Origin: Oscillospiraceae bacterium
Lineage (GTDB): Bacteria; Bacillota_A; Clostridia; Oscillospirales; Oscillospiraceae
Length of the DNA stretch: 50,887 nucleotides
Reading direction: 5' to 3'
Assembly: GCA_017939025.1 (NCBI GenBank)
Contig: JAGBAI010000126.1
Location: forward strand, 1-50,887
The notes below the pieces were generated by a model, which had not been told where the DNA came from, did not search any database, and saw only the letters and a program-made list of their open reading frames with translations. This document shows, piece by piece, positions 1-7,829 of the stretch. Numbering within the stretch: position 1 is the stretch's first letter; each line of letters begins with the position of its first letter. Made by a program: the position numbers and the translations under genes.

Positions 1-741
1 GCCATCATCCCCGAGGGCATCGTCGAGTTCGTTCCCGAGTTCTCCGTGCTGATCGCTGAGATCAACGAGCTGCTGGCAGGTGCCAAGGCTGACGCTTTCA
101 ACGCTCTGCCCAGCTGGGCTGAGAAGTACGCCTTCATCGAGGCCGGCCTGACCAAGGCTTCCATGGAAGTCTTCGCCTTCCTGCCCCAGGCCATCCAGCA
201 GCAGCTGTTCCTGGAGCGCGACCCCCATGGCAACGTTCAGGTCTCCCTGATCGAGTCCGAGAAGCTGTTCTCCGAGCTGGTGAAGAACAACCTGGCTGAG
301 CGTAAGGCTGCCGGCACCTACAACGGCAAGTTCTCCGCCCTGCATCACTTCCTGGGCTACGAAGGCCGCTGCGCTTTCCCCTCCAACTTCGATGCTGACT
401 ACTGCTACTCCCTGGGCTACAACGCCGCTATGCTGATCCAGTACGGCTACACCGGCTACCTGTCCAAGGTTTCCAACCTGTCCAAGCCCGCTGAAGAGTG
501 GGTCGCCGGCGGTATGCCCATCACCAAGATGATGAACATCGAGCGCCGTCACGGTGCCGACAAGCCCGTTATCCGTAAGGCTCTGGTGGAGCTGGAGGGC
601 GCTCCCTTCAAGTTCTTCGCTGAGCATCGGGCTGAGTGGGCTGTGGAGACCTGCTTCACCTACCCCGGTGCCATCCAGTACTATGGCCCCTCCGAGGTCT
701 GTGACCTGACCACCCGCACCCTGGCTCTGGAAAAGGCCTAA
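1..741 (+). CDS. pfp: Diphosphate--fructose-6-phosphate 1-phosphotransferase, C-terminal part
   Basis: Open from base 1 in frame 1, so the gene starts outside the window; 246 residues remain. PPi-dependent phosphofructokinase makes fructose 1,6-bisphosphate from fructose 6-phosphate with pyrophosphate as donor, in the cytosol. The C-terminal block FLGYEGRCAFPSNFDADYCY followed by SLGYNAA and GGMPITKMMNIERRHG is typical of the long PFP class. Codon use is strongly biased to C-ending codons (AAC, CTG, GCC), as in a highly expressed glycolytic gene. A 12-bp hairpin follows 16 nt after the stop. The only doubt is PFP versus an ATP-dependent relative, because the nucleotide-site N-terminus is not in the window. 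Confidence 0.85.
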   Translation, partial: AIIPEGIVEFVPEFSVLIAEINELLAGAKADAFNALPSWAEKYAFIEAGLTKASMEVFAFLPQAIQQQLFLERDPHGNVQVSLIESEKLFSELVKNNLAERKAAGTYNGKFSALHHFLGYEGRCAFPSNFDADYCYSLGYNAAMLIQYGYTGYLSKVSNLSKPAEEWVAGGMPITKMMNIERRHGADKPVIRKALVELEGAPFKFFAEHRAEWAVETCFTYPGAIQYYGPSEVCDLTTRTLALEKA

Positions 742-757
742 GTTTCAACTGAATCCC

Positions 758-1035
758 AAAGGGCACGTTGCAAAACGTGCCCTTTGTCAGTGTGTCAAAA
801 AAGTCCGTTCGCAGTAAAGACCCCCTCTGGGAGGGGGCAGGCACGGCGTAAGCCGTGCCTGGGGGAGAGAGCCTAAAAGTTTTGTGTATCTACGATATAC
901 GGAAATAATCGGAACATTTTCTCTCCCTCAGTCAGCTTCGCTGACAGCTCCCTCGTCGGAGGGAGCCATGGGTGCTCCCGCACCAGAAGTTTTTTTGACA
1001 GTCTGAGGGCACGTTGCAAAACGTGCCCTCAGACT
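758..1035. repeat. Palindromic MITE-like element flanked by twin hairpins
   Basis: A perfect 12-bp hairpin (758-769 with 774-785, loop GCAA) and a 17-bp hairpin (998-1014 with 1019-1035, same loop) share the core GGGCACGTT-GCAA-AACGTGCCC. Inside them lie inverted arms containing TGTCAAAAAA (about 794) and TTTTTTTGACA (about 990). The ends therefore form nearly 45-bp inverted repeats around about 190 bp. The interior holds two REP-like hairpins (about 820-865 and 921-965). No reading frame is evident. The first hairpin may also terminate the upstream gene, although it lacks a T run. A half copy of the end recurs at 1254-1272. Confidence 0.65.
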
Positions 1036-1073
1036 GTAGAAAAAGTGGTAAATTTCTGTTTATCGTACTGTTC

Positions 1074-1218
1074 ACCGTAGGGACCGTCCTCTGGACGGTC
1101 CGCCGGAAAAATTGGCCTCGATGGACAATTTTTCCGTATCATTCACTGCACAAATTCCGAAAATCCGCCCATTGAGGTCGGATTTTCGGACGGACCGTCG
1201 AGGACGACGGTCCCTACG
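1074..1218. repeat. 145-bp element with terminal inverted repeats and four hairpins
   Basis: The ends CCGTAGGGACCGTC (1074) and GACGGTCCCTACGG (to 1218) are inverted copies. Inside are four separate perfect stems: 1080-1088/1092-1100 (9 bp), 1103-1113/1125-1135 (11 bp), 1156-1166/1178-1188 (11 bp) and 1192-1198/1205-1211 (7 bp). There is no coding frame. It is most like a non-autonomous mobile repeat or a strongly folded RNA. With the preceding element it fills the spacer 742-1347, where I see nothing else except the promoter of the next gene. Confidence 0.6.
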
Positions 1219-1287
1219 GGAACGGACCTCCAAATTCCGAATTTATACTTCTTCGACAGTTTGAGGGCACGGTATGGCGGGAAAAAC

Positions 1288-1316
1288 TTGCATCACCGGG
1301 AAAGCTGTGGTATACT
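1288..1316 (+). promoter_or_regulatory. Promoter of the zinc-ribbon/Ltp gene
   Basis: TTGCAT (1288-1293), 17-nt spacer, TATACT (1311-1316) with an extended -10 TGG just before it. The start codon follows 31 nt after the -10. Confidence 0.7.
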
Positions 1317-1347
1317 GGAAAAAACTGCCGAAAAGAGTTGATGGCCT

Positions 1348-2520
1348 GTGAATAAAAAGATGAAAACCTGTAAGGTCTGCGGTCAGGAGATCGCCAAAAA
1401 GGCAAAGGTATGCCCCCATTGCGGGGCGAAGAACCGGACGCCCTTCTACCGAAGATGGTGGCTGTGGCTGCTGGTGGTGCTGATCGGCGGGGTGCTGGTG
1501 GCCCATTTTGTGTTTGGTGTGCGTGTGAGCTTTGACCGGGAGGCGGTGGAGCGGCTGCAGCGGATGGGCTGGAGCTATGCCGCCCCGCTGGAAGAGACCA
1601 CCTTCCCGGAAGAGATAGCCCCCACGGAGGCCACTTTGTCCCCTGAGACAGAGCCCGCTCCGGAAGTGACCCAGGAGACTACCCCCGCTCAGACCCAGCC
1701 GGTGATCCCGGTGGAGGTGCTCCCGGAAGAAACAGAGGAAGGGCTAACCGGGGAAGAAACCACTCCGGAGGAACCGGAAGAAACCACTCCGGAGGAACCG
1801 GAAGAAACCACCCCGGAGGAACCGAAAGAAACCACCCCGGAGGAACCGGAAGAAACCACCCCGGAGGAGACCACCCCCGAGGAAACTACCCCCGGGGAAA
1901 CTGTCCCGGCGGAAACCACCCCCGCCGCTCCCAGGGTGACCACTCCCGGAACCCTTGGCCAGAAGAATGCCCTTGCCCGGGCAAAGCAGCTGCTGGAAGA
2001 CCCGGCGGTATCCTACGGGGAACTGGAGGTAGCTCTGGAGCAGGAGAAATTCACCTCTGAGGAGATCCGGTATGCCTGCCTTCATGCAGGCACCGACTGG
2101 AACCAGCGGGCGCTGCTGGCAGCCAGGGGAGAACTTCGCCACCGGGCTTACTCCCGGCAGGGCCTTCTGACGGCCCTGATCCAGGCGGGCCATACCCAGG
2201 CTCAGGCAGAATATGCGGCAGCCCACTGCGGTGCGGACTGGCAGCAGCAGGCCCTCCGGGCGGCAGAGCAGTATCTGGAGGCCATGGCCCTGTCAGAGGA
2301 GGCCCTGTCCCGGCAGCTTGGCTATGAGGGCTTTACGGAGGAACAGACCGAATTTGCCCTGACCCATTGCGGTGCCCACTGGAAGACCCAGGCAGCCCGG
2401 GCAGCAGGGGCCCTGTTACAGGAAAAAGCCTACTCCCGCCAGGGCCTTACAGAGCAGCTGCTGGCGGAAGGATATACCCAGGAGCAGGCGGAATTTGCCA
2501 TAGAGGAAAGCGGCTATTGA
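1348..2520 (+). CDS. Zinc-ribbon, single-TM, proline-spacer protein with Ltp-type repeats
   Basis: Domains in order: a zinc ribbon (CKVCGQE...CPHCGAK, about residues 8-28), one membrane helix (about 34-53), an acidic Thr/Pro/Glu spacer built on PEETTPEEP units (about 130-190), then four helical repeats (about 205-390) with signatures such as AYSRQGL and HCGA-DW. These resemble the Ltp repeat (host cell surface-exposed lipoprotein family, Pfam Ltp), known from Gram-positive surface proteins and a phage superinfection-exclusion lipoprotein. Here the lipobox is replaced by a cytosolic zinc ribbon and a TM anchor, so the repeats should face outside. The start is GTG at 1348; ATG at 1360 is an alternative and neither has a strong ribosome site. 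It has its own promoter and terminator, so it is a single-gene unit. Function unknown. Confidence 0.75.
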   Translation: MNKKMKTCKVCGQEIAKKAKVCPHCGAKNRTPFYRRWWLWLLVVLIGGVLVAHFVFGVRVSFDREAVERLQRMGWSYAAPLEETTFPEEIAPTEATLSPETEPAPEVTQETTPAQTQPVIPVEVLPEETEEGLTGEETTPEEPEETTPEEPEETTPEEPKETTPEEPEETTPEETTPEETTPGETVPAETTPAAPRVTTPGTLGQKNALARAKQLLEDPAVSYGELEVALEQEKFTSEEIRYACLHAGTDWNQRALLAARGELRHRAYSRQGLLTALIQAGHTQAQAEYAAAHCGADWQQQALRAAEQYLEAMALSEEALSRQLGYEGFTEEQTEFALTHCGAHWKTQAARAAGALLQEKAYSRQGLTEQLLAEGYTQEQAEFAIEESGY

Positions 2521-2528
2521 TGGAATCC

Positions 2529-2558
2529 ATCCCCGGATGTCTGCGTGCATCCGGGGAT
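2529..2558 (+). terminator. Rho-independent terminator
   Basis: Perfect 11-bp stem ATCCCCGGATG/CATCCGGGGAT followed by CTCTTTATTTTA. It lies between the Ltp-repeat gene and the convergent DnaC-like gene. Confidence 0.8.
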
Positions 2559-2562
2559 CTCT

Positions 2563-3378
2563 TTATTTTACCAGCAGTTCTCTTGCCAGACTTCGGTTTT
2601 CTTTTCGCTTCTGGCCCCGGATGTGGGCGGATTCCACCCGGATGGGGGTGCAGCGTTCCAGCACCCGGTCATAGATGCGCATTTTCTCCCGGGAATCGGG
2701 ATGCCCCAGCTCCTCCATGGTCAGATTGGTGGTGATGATCATGGGCTTTCCGCTGCGGTAGCGGGCATCGATGATGTGGTACACCAGCTCCATGGTGTAG
2801 GGGGTATCCCGTTCAACGCCCAGGTCGTCGATGATCAGAAGGGGATAGCGCATCCATTCGTCCAGCTGGGCGGTCTGCTGGCCCGAGGCGGGGCCGGGCA
2901 TGGCCCCCAGAATCCGGCCGAAGCTGGTCATCAGCACCGGTACGCCCCGATCCAGCAGGGCGTTGGCGATGCAGGCGGCGATGTAGGTTTTTCCCGTGCC
3001 TACGCTGCCCCAGAGCAGCAGGCCCGTGCCCTGTTCCTCCATCCGGGGCCACTGGTCTACATAATTCCGGGCAGCCTGCATGACAGGGCCGTCATACCGG
3101 GAGGCGGCGAAGGTGCATTTGCCCAGGGCCGGGTCTGCCATGGCAGCGCTGCGGATCCGGGCAAACCGGTCCAGCTCCTCCTGCTGCCGCAGATCCCGGC
3201 GCTGCTGTTCCCGCCGGTGGTTCTGGCAGCTGCACAGGCAGCGCACCGTCAGCGTCCGGTCAGGGAAGGTGAGCACCACCTGCCGGGCAGAGCCGCAGGC
3301 ATCACAGTGGATCAGTCCATCGGTGCCCCTGTGTTCCCCGGGGCCGGGTTGGGTGAGAATGGTATTCAAATCTGTCAT
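2563..3378 (-). CDS. DnaC/IstB-type AAA+ ATPase (helicase loader-like)
   Basis: 271 aa. An N-terminal zinc-finger-like part (HCDACG near residue 26, then CLCSC near 48) is followed by an AAA+ core with Walker A GSVGTGKT (about 125-132) and Walker B LLIIDDLG (about 172-179), then the sensor region IITTNLT. This is the DnaC/DnaI/IstB family, which loads the replicative helicase on DNA. Its start overlaps the stop of the RepA_N-like gene by 4 nt, so the two are translationally coupled. RepA_N plus DnaC pairs are usual on plasmids and conjugative elements. No transfer or partition genes flank this pair, so it may be a domesticated or stranded replication module. An IstB role is unlikely as no istA transposase is adjacent. 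Confidence 0.8.
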   Translation of the reverse strand: MTDLNTILTQPGPGEHRGTDGLIHCDACGSARQVVLTFPDRTLTVRCLCSCQNHRREQQRRDLRQQEELDRFARIRSAAMADPALGKCTFAASRYDGPVMQAARNYVDQWPRMEEQGTGLLLWGSVGTGKTYIAACIANALLDRGVPVLMTSFGRILGAMPGPASGQQTAQLDEWMRYPLLIIDDLGVERDTPYTMELVYHIIDARYRSGKPMIITTNLTMEELGHPDSREKMRIYDRVLERCTPIRVESAHIRGQKRKENRSLARELLVK

Positions 3379-3809
3379 AAGCTGTCTCCCATATATTCAT
3401 AGTCTAATTTTATATTTCTGTTCTTCTTAATAGGGGCCGGTTTTCCGGTACGCTGCGGTGCGGTTTTCCGGTCATCAGCGGTGCTGCTTTCCGGCAGTCT
3501 GAGGTACAGTTTATTGGCATACCCGGAACCGCTTCGGCACCGGTGGATCAGATCCTGTTTTTCCAGATCCGACAGGGCGGCAACAATGGTGGTTTTTCCC
3601 CTGTGGGCATCCCGGGCCAACTGCTGGATGGGGTAACGGCAATAGATCCGCCCGTCGCTGTCTACCCAGCCGTTGACCTTTGAAAGAAGGCTTCTGCCCA
3701 GAATCAGAATGTACACAATCTTTACCGTCTCGCTTACCGGGATATCCAGCAGAAATCTGGGGTAGGGAAGGTAAGGGGGCAGCTGGGTGTCTGGGGTGAA
3801 ATAGTTCAT
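3375..3809 (-). CDS. RepA_N-like replication initiator, short form
   Basis: 144 aa. The N-terminal segment LPPYLPYPRFLLDIPVSETV and the winged-helix part (GRIYCRYPIQQLA...KTTIVAALSDLEKQDLI) match the RepA_N domain of plasmid and ICE replication initiators. The protein ends soon after this domain in a basic, probably disordered tail. Full RepA_N initiators are roughly twice as long, so it is either a truncated initiator or a stand-alone domain. The ribosome site AAAGGAG precedes the ATG. It heads a two-gene operon with the DnaC-like ATPase. DnaD-like primosomal roles are an alternative. Confidence 0.7.
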   Translation of the reverse strand: MNYFTPDTQLPPYLPYPRFLLDIPVSETVKIVYILILGRSLLSKVNGWVDSDGRIYCRYPIQQLARDAHRGKTTIVAALSDLEKQDLIHRCRSGSGYANKLYLRLPESSTADDRKTAPQRTGKPAPIKKNRNIKLDYEYMGDSL

Positions 3810-3839
3810 GAAATGGCTCCTTTCTGCTTCTTTTGACCC

Positions 3840-3848
3840 AGTGTACCA
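3840..3848 (-). promoter_or_regulatory. Extended -10 of the repA-dnaC-like operon
   Basis: On the minus strand TGG-TACACT lies 31 nt upstream of the repA-like start. No good -35 is seen; the palindrome at 3868-3884 covers the area just upstream. Confidence 0.4.
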
Positions 3849-3867
3849 TAAAAGGGGAGGGTTGTCT

Positions 3868-3884
3868 GTCGAACGATGTTCGAC
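3868..3884. promoter_or_regulatory. Palindromic operator candidate upstream of the repA-like gene
   Basis: GTCGAAC-GAT-GTTCGAC is a perfect 7-bp dyad with a 3-nt centre, just upstream of the minus-strand -10. It resembles the Gram-positive LexA box (CGAAC-N4-GTTCG) but the centre is one base short. It could be bound by the initiator itself. Confidence 0.45.
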
Positions 3885-3997
3885 GTTTTTCTACAGGCGG
3901 CACCGGGAAGGGGCAGCGCCGGGGTTCTGCTTTTCTGGATTTTCTTCCGGATATCCGGCGGTTTTGCCCATTACCCGGGGGATGCCGGGAGAGGGCG

Positions 3998-4006
3998 TGA
4001 TAAAAT
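3998..4006 (+). promoter_or_regulatory. Extended -10 promoter candidate for the 4051 gene
   Basis: TGA-TAAAAT lies about 45 nt before the start of the hypothetical gene. No recognisable -35. Confidence 0.35.
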
Positions 4007-4050
4007 AGCCCTGCCGGCAACAGACCGGCCACCGAAAGGAGGTTTGCAAA

Positions 4051-4599
4051 ATGGCAGGATTCAAGAAGAACCGGCGTGGGGAGAAGAAGTCCCTGGACTG
4101 GCCTCCCTGTGAGCGCCGCGTATGGAACAGCGACATGGTTATGAAGGTCGCCGGAGGCGTGGGACGGGTCAGATATGACATCGAGTCCTATCTGACGGAG
4201 CAGGTGCAATGGGTGAGCACCCAGTCACCCTCCCAGACCCGGCAGCCGGTGGAAAGGACCTGGCGCTTCCGCAAGAATAACGGCTTTACCGCCGCGGGAA
4301 AAGATTACAAGGCGTTGTGTCAGCTGCGGGATAAGAAAGTGCCCGACTGCTTCCACTGGTACGAGGATATCTATGGCCGGGAGGTATTCTGCATTTTTAG
4401 GCGGAAGTACCCGGCGATGGACGCGGAGGATACCATGTACGACAACCGCTTACTGCGCTGGTACTTTATCCGGGAGGATGGAAAGCTCACCCGGATCTAC
4501 CACGCAGATGGAAGTGCCAACATCTATGTGACAGAGGATGTGGCCTATGTGGAATATGACATCTGGCGGCAGATGCGCAACGAGCGGTATTTTGGATGA
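4051..4599 (+). CDS. Hypothetical protein, 182 aa
   Basis: I do not recognise the family. The frame has a strong ribosome site (AAAGGAGG, 9 nt before the ATG) and normal codon use for the region, so it is real. The protein has a basic N-terminus (KKNRRGEKK), no signal peptide or TM segment, and an aromatic-rich C-terminal half (WYEDIYGREVF, RWYF, VEYDIW), suggesting a compact soluble beta-rich fold. The LRR gene follows after 57 nt on the same strand with no terminator between, so they may be cotranscribed. Confidence 0.6.
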   Translation: MAGFKKNRRGEKKSLDWPPCERRVWNSDMVMKVAGGVGRVRYDIESYLTEQVQWVSTQSPSQTRQPVERTWRFRKNNGFTAAGKDYKALCQLRDKKVPDCFHWYEDIYGREVFCIFRRKYPAMDAEDTMYDNRLLRWYFIREDGKLTRIYHADGSANIYVTEDVAYVEYDIWRQMRNERYFG

Positions 4600-4656
4600 G
4601 AAAAACACCGGGCGGCCCGGAAGGGGAAGGGCGCCGGAAGAAGGGAGTTTTACACA

Positions 4657-5829
4657 ATGAAGAAGGTAACCGTAAGTGCCAGACCCAAATATCCCCGAAA
4701 CCATCTGGTATTCCGGGCGGTCTGCCAGCCGGTGCTGCGGGTGGAGCAGGGGGTGTGCAAGGGTCTTCTGTTTCCCACCGATGACTGGAATGTGGGGACG
4801 CTGAGGCAGCATACCACCGTTCTGCCCGGTACGGCCCGGGAGCTGGCGCTGGATGCCTTCCGGGGTCTGAAAACCCTGGAGCATGTCTGCTTCGATAAGC
4901 GGCCTGTGGAGCTGAGCGCCGGTGCCTTTGCCGGCTGCACGGGGCTGAAGTCTGTGCAGCTGGGAAAGGGAATCGTGTCCATTCCTCTGGAGGCCTTCGC
5001 CGGCTGCCGCAGCCTGCGGCATTTGGTACTGCCCGATACTCTGGGGCGGATCAACATGGATGCCTTCAAGAACTGTGAAGCCCTGGAGTCGGTGCGGCTG
5101 CCGGCATCCCTGGAGCTCATTGAGAGCTTTGCCTTCTGGGGCTGCCGGTCGCTGGAGGAGATCCGGCTGCCGGAGGGGCTGCGGGAGCTGGGTGAGAATG
5201 TTTTTGGCAGCTGCACGGCACTTCGCCGGGCATATTTGCCGGATTCCCTGGAAAGCATCGGCGACTTCACCTTCCAGAACTGTACCAATCTGGAAGAAGT
5301 GATCCTTCCCAAGGAGCTGCGCCAGATCCCCATGGGCACCTTTGCCGGCTGCCGCAGCCTGCGGCGCATCGTGCTGCCGGAGAAGGTGGAATACATCAGC
5401 CCCTATGCCTTCTGGAACTGCACGGCCCTGGAAACGGTGGAGCATCCCCAGGTGGAGAAATTTGCCCAGGCATTGGCAGGAACTCCGGCAGGAAAGAAGC
5501 TGTCCCCGGTTCCCGGGATCAGAAGGGTGCTGCCTCTGGAGCTGGTGAATCAGGTATCCGGTGCCGTCAGCGGCTTTATGCTCAGCGCCATGGGGTATGC
5601 CTGGTTTGATATCGATAAGCAATACCGGTTCTTACCGACAAAGAAGCTGGAAATCATCGAGGTGCAAAGCCGGTATCCGGATAAAACCGTACCGGGTGGC
5701 TTCGGCAACGATCTGCTGCTGATGAGCCCCGATCTGGAGCCCATCCCGGAAGCCGGGGCAGTGTACCGGGTTCCGGACGAGGATCTGTCCGGTGAAAGGA
5801 AAAAGCTTCTGGAATCCATAACCCGCTGA
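4657..5829 (+). CDS. BspA-type leucine-rich repeat protein
   Basis: 390 aa. About eight tandem 23-residue repeats (about residues 60-275) follow the pattern AFxGCxxLxxVxLPxxLxxIxxxAF, the LRR_5/BspA type: for example CRSLRHLVLPDTLGRI and CEALESVRLPASLELI. A non-repeat N-terminal lead and a C-terminal region of about 110 residues flank them. BspA-like LRRs usually mediate binding to proteins or host surfaces, but this one has no signal peptide, sortase motif or membrane segment, so it should be cytosolic. AAGGGAG precedes the start. It probably forms an operon with the upstream hypothetical gene. Confidence 0.8.
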   Translation: MKKVTVSARPKYPRNHLVFRAVCQPVLRVEQGVCKGLLFPTDDWNVGTLRQHTTVLPGTARELALDAFRGLKTLEHVCFDKRPVELSAGAFAGCTGLKSVQLGKGIVSIPLEAFAGCRSLRHLVLPDTLGRINMDAFKNCEALESVRLPASLELIESFAFWGCRSLEEIRLPEGLRELGENVFGSCTALRRAYLPDSLESIGDFTFQNCTNLEEVILPKELRQIPMGTFAGCRSLRRIVLPEKVEYISPYAFWNCTALETVEHPQVEKFAQALAGTPAGKKLSPVPGIRRVLPLELVNQVSGAVSGFMLSAMGYAWFDIDKQYRFLPTKKLEIIEVQSRYPDKTVPGGFGNDLLLMSPDLEPIPEAGAVYRVPDEDLSGERKKLLESITR

Positions 5830-5932
5830 CCCCCGGCGGATTGCTGTAAGGAAAATAGTGTACAGTTTGCTGCTTTTTGCGCCGAAGATACAGATAGATT
5901 TCGTGCAATAGTGACCAATTTTATGCAATCGT

Positions 5933-5961
5933 TTCCATTTTTGACAGAAGTGTGTTATACT
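5933..5961 (+). promoter_or_regulatory. Promoter of the 6001 acyltransferase
   Basis: Extended -10 TGT-TATACT (5953-5961) with a weak -35 TTCCAT (5933-5938) at 17-nt spacing. A TTGACA at 5941 is too close to the -10 to serve. Confidence 0.55.
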
Positions 5962-6000
5962 ATTCGGTACGAAAACATGCAGGTCAAAGGAGGCCGCATT

Positions 6001-6720
6001 ATGTGGCGAATGAACTATAGCATCGTGGTCAATCTGCCGAGATTGCCCAAAATTCTGGAAACGATGCACCGGATGGCAGACAGGCCGGATCTGTACAGCG
6101 ACCAGGAAAAGTACGACTATGTCAAGAATGTGGTCGTGCATCTGATGAAAAGAACCGGTTTTATCCGTACCCAGGGCTTCGGTCTGGAGAATCTGCCGAA
6201 GGAAAACGGTTACATCCTCTATCCCAACCATCAGGGAAAATACGATGCCTACAGCCTCATTGACGTTCACGAAAAGCAGCTGACCGCCGTGATGGACCGG
6301 GAGATGTCCTACTTCGTGCTGATCAACGAGATCATGGAGACTCTCCAGGGCAAGCGGCTGGATCTGAAGGATACCCGCCAGGCCCTGAGAGTCATCAAAG
6401 CCGTGGCGGAGGAGGTAAAGCAGGGCCGCAACTATGTGATCTTCCCCGAGGGCGCTTACGATAACCAAAAGCGCAACACCCTCTGGGACTTCAAGCCCGG
6501 CTGCTTCAAGGCAGCCACCAAGGCCGCTGCCCCCATCGTGCCCACGGTGCTGATCGATTCCTACAAGGCCTACAACAGCTGGACGGTGCTGCCGGTCAGG
6601 ACCCAGGTTCACTACTTACCGCCCCTTTACTACGAGGATTACAAGGATATGAACACCACCCAGATCGCGGCGGAGGTCAAAGCGCGCATCCAGAAAAAGC
6701 TGACGGAGCTGGGCTATTGA
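6001..6720 (+). CDS. PlsC-family acyltransferase (1-acylglycerol-3-phosphate acyltransferase type)
   Basis: 239 aa. It carries the glycerolipid acyltransferase motif NHQGKYD (H77, D82: intact HX4D dyad) and the second block FPEGAYD (about residue 157), which binds the glycerol phosphate. Members transfer acyl groups to lysophosphatidate or related lipids at the inner membrane face. The start at 6001 is chosen because AAAGGAGG precedes it; an in-frame ATG 90 nt upstream lies before the promoter. Single gene with its own promoter. Substrate cannot be told from sequence. Confidence 0.8.
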   Translation: MWRMNYSIVVNLPRLPKILETMHRMADRPDLYSDQEKYDYVKNVVVHLMKRTGFIRTQGFGLENLPKENGYILYPNHQGKYDAYSLIDVHEKQLTAVMDREMSYFVLINEIMETLQGKRLDLKDTRQALRVIKAVAEEVKQGRNYVIFPEGAYDNQKRNTLWDFKPGCFKAATKAAAPIVPTVLIDSYKAYNSWTVLPVRTQVHYLPPLYYEDYKDMNTTQIAAEVKARIQKKLTELGY

Positions 6721-7151
6721 GAAATAGAAAAGCGGTGGTCACGGCCACCGCTTTCAGACTGTCCGTAAGCTGCTAAATTGGCGTTTTGGGACTAAGCGGC
6801 GCAGCCGCCTTGGCCCCCGCATTTATGAGGGGGCTGTCACCGGCGCTAGCCGGTGACTGGGGGAGTTTACCAGACTGCATCTTTTGTAGGGTTTCTATTA
6901 TACGGACTCCCACCGGCCTCGCTTTGCTCGTCCATAAATTATGGTATGATTGCCACCGGTGACCGAACGGCGTGAGGAAATGCCTGTGGTGCAATCCTTG
7001 TTATTATGGATTCGCTGCGCGGAGCACCACCTCCCTCGTAAACGCGGGGGGCGAGGGCTGACCGCCGAACTACAATTTGTACTGCTTTGACGCACAGAAG
7101 CGGTGGTCATAGCCACTGCCTTTTGATCCGGCACAGTAAGGAGGAACCGCT
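6721..7151. other. Gene-free spacer with paired hairpins and REP-like repeats
   Basis: Two related hairpins bracket the spacer: 6729-6754 (10-bp stem AAAGCGGTGG/CCACCGCTTT) and 7098-7122 (AAGCGGTGGTCA...GCCACTGCCTT). Between them are GC-rich REP-like palindromes, such as CACCGGCGCTAGCCGGTG (about 6838-6855) and GGCGCAGCCGCC (about 6799). I see no gene here. The first hairpin may end the acyltransferase transcript. Confidence 0.5.
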
Positions 7152-7772
7152 ATGATCCAGATACTTTGCACCGATATATCCGGGGCGGATGAGAATACCT
7201 TCCAGGCCTTTTATGAAAAGGCCTCTCCCCAGCGGCGGCAGCGGGCGGATGGTTACCGCCGCCGGGAGGATGCCCTGCGGTGTCTGACCGGGGAAGCCCT
7301 GCTGCGCCATGTGCTGGGCACCGGACAGTTCACCGTGGAAAAAGCGGAAAATGGGAAACCCTTCCTTTCCGGGCGGGAGGATTTTCATTTTAATCTGTCC
7401 CATGCAGACCGCTGGGTGGTGCTGGCCTGGGGCAACAGTCCTGTGGGGGTGGATGTGGAAAAGATACGGCCTGATACGGACATTGCTGCCGTCAGCCGCC
7501 GGTTTTTCCATCCCCAGGAGCAGCGCAGCATCCGGGAGGCCCCGGACATGGGCCGACGGTTTTTTGAGATCTGGACAGCAAAGGAAAGCTATCTCAAATA
7601 TCTGGGGACAGGTCTGAAAACGGATTTAAGATCCTTCAGCGTTATGTCCCTGCCGCCTCAGCTTCATCTGCACCAGCGGAGCCTGAAAGGGGACTGCGTT
7701 GTGTGCCTGTGCACAAAGGAAACAGAGTGCACTCTGGAGCAGCTGCCAGTGCAGGCGCTGCTGTCCATTTAA
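7152..7772 (+). CDS. 4'-phosphopantetheinyl transferase, Sfp type
   Basis: 206 aa. It has the two family signatures: GVDVEKI (about residue 98) and WTAKESYLKYLG (about 142-153), whose Asp and Glu residues bind Mg and CoA, plus the upstream FNLSHAD. It attaches the phosphopantetheine arm of CoA to acyl or peptidyl carrier proteins. AAGGAGG stands 7 nt before the ATG. The length fits the Sfp class better than the about 120-aa AcpS class. No polyketide or peptide synthetase lies in the window, so the carrier protein partner is unknown. Confidence 0.88.
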   Translation: MIQILCTDISGADENTFQAFYEKASPQRRQRADGYRRREDALRCLTGEALLRHVLGTGQFTVEKAENGKPFLSGREDFHFNLSHADRWVVLAWGNSPVGVDVEKIRPDTDIAAVSRRFFHPQEQRSIREAPDMGRRFFEIWTAKESYLKYLGTGLKTDLRSFSVMSLPPQLHLHQRSLKGDCVVCLCTKETECTLEQLPVQALLSI

Positions 7773-7779
7773 CAAAAGA

Positions 7780-7813
7780 ACAGCCCTCAAGGGAAGTCTC
7801 CTTTGAGGGCTGT
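7780..7813. terminator. Convergent bidirectional terminator
   Basis: ACAGCCCTCAA (7780-7790) pairs with TTGAGGGCTGT (7803-7813), extended inward by a few pairs. It sits between the Sfp-type gene (+) and the VWA gene (-). Confidence 0.65.
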
Positions 7814-7829
7814 GATTGTGTTTGAGGAA

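Noticed and set aside
3868..3884. LexA (SOS) box upstream of the repA-like gene
   Set aside because: The Gram-positive box needs CGAAC-N4-GTTCG; here the centre has only three bases. Kept only as a generic palindrome.
5911..6000. N-terminal extension of the acyltransferase
   Set aside because: The extension spans the promoter; AAAGGAGG fixes the start at 6001.
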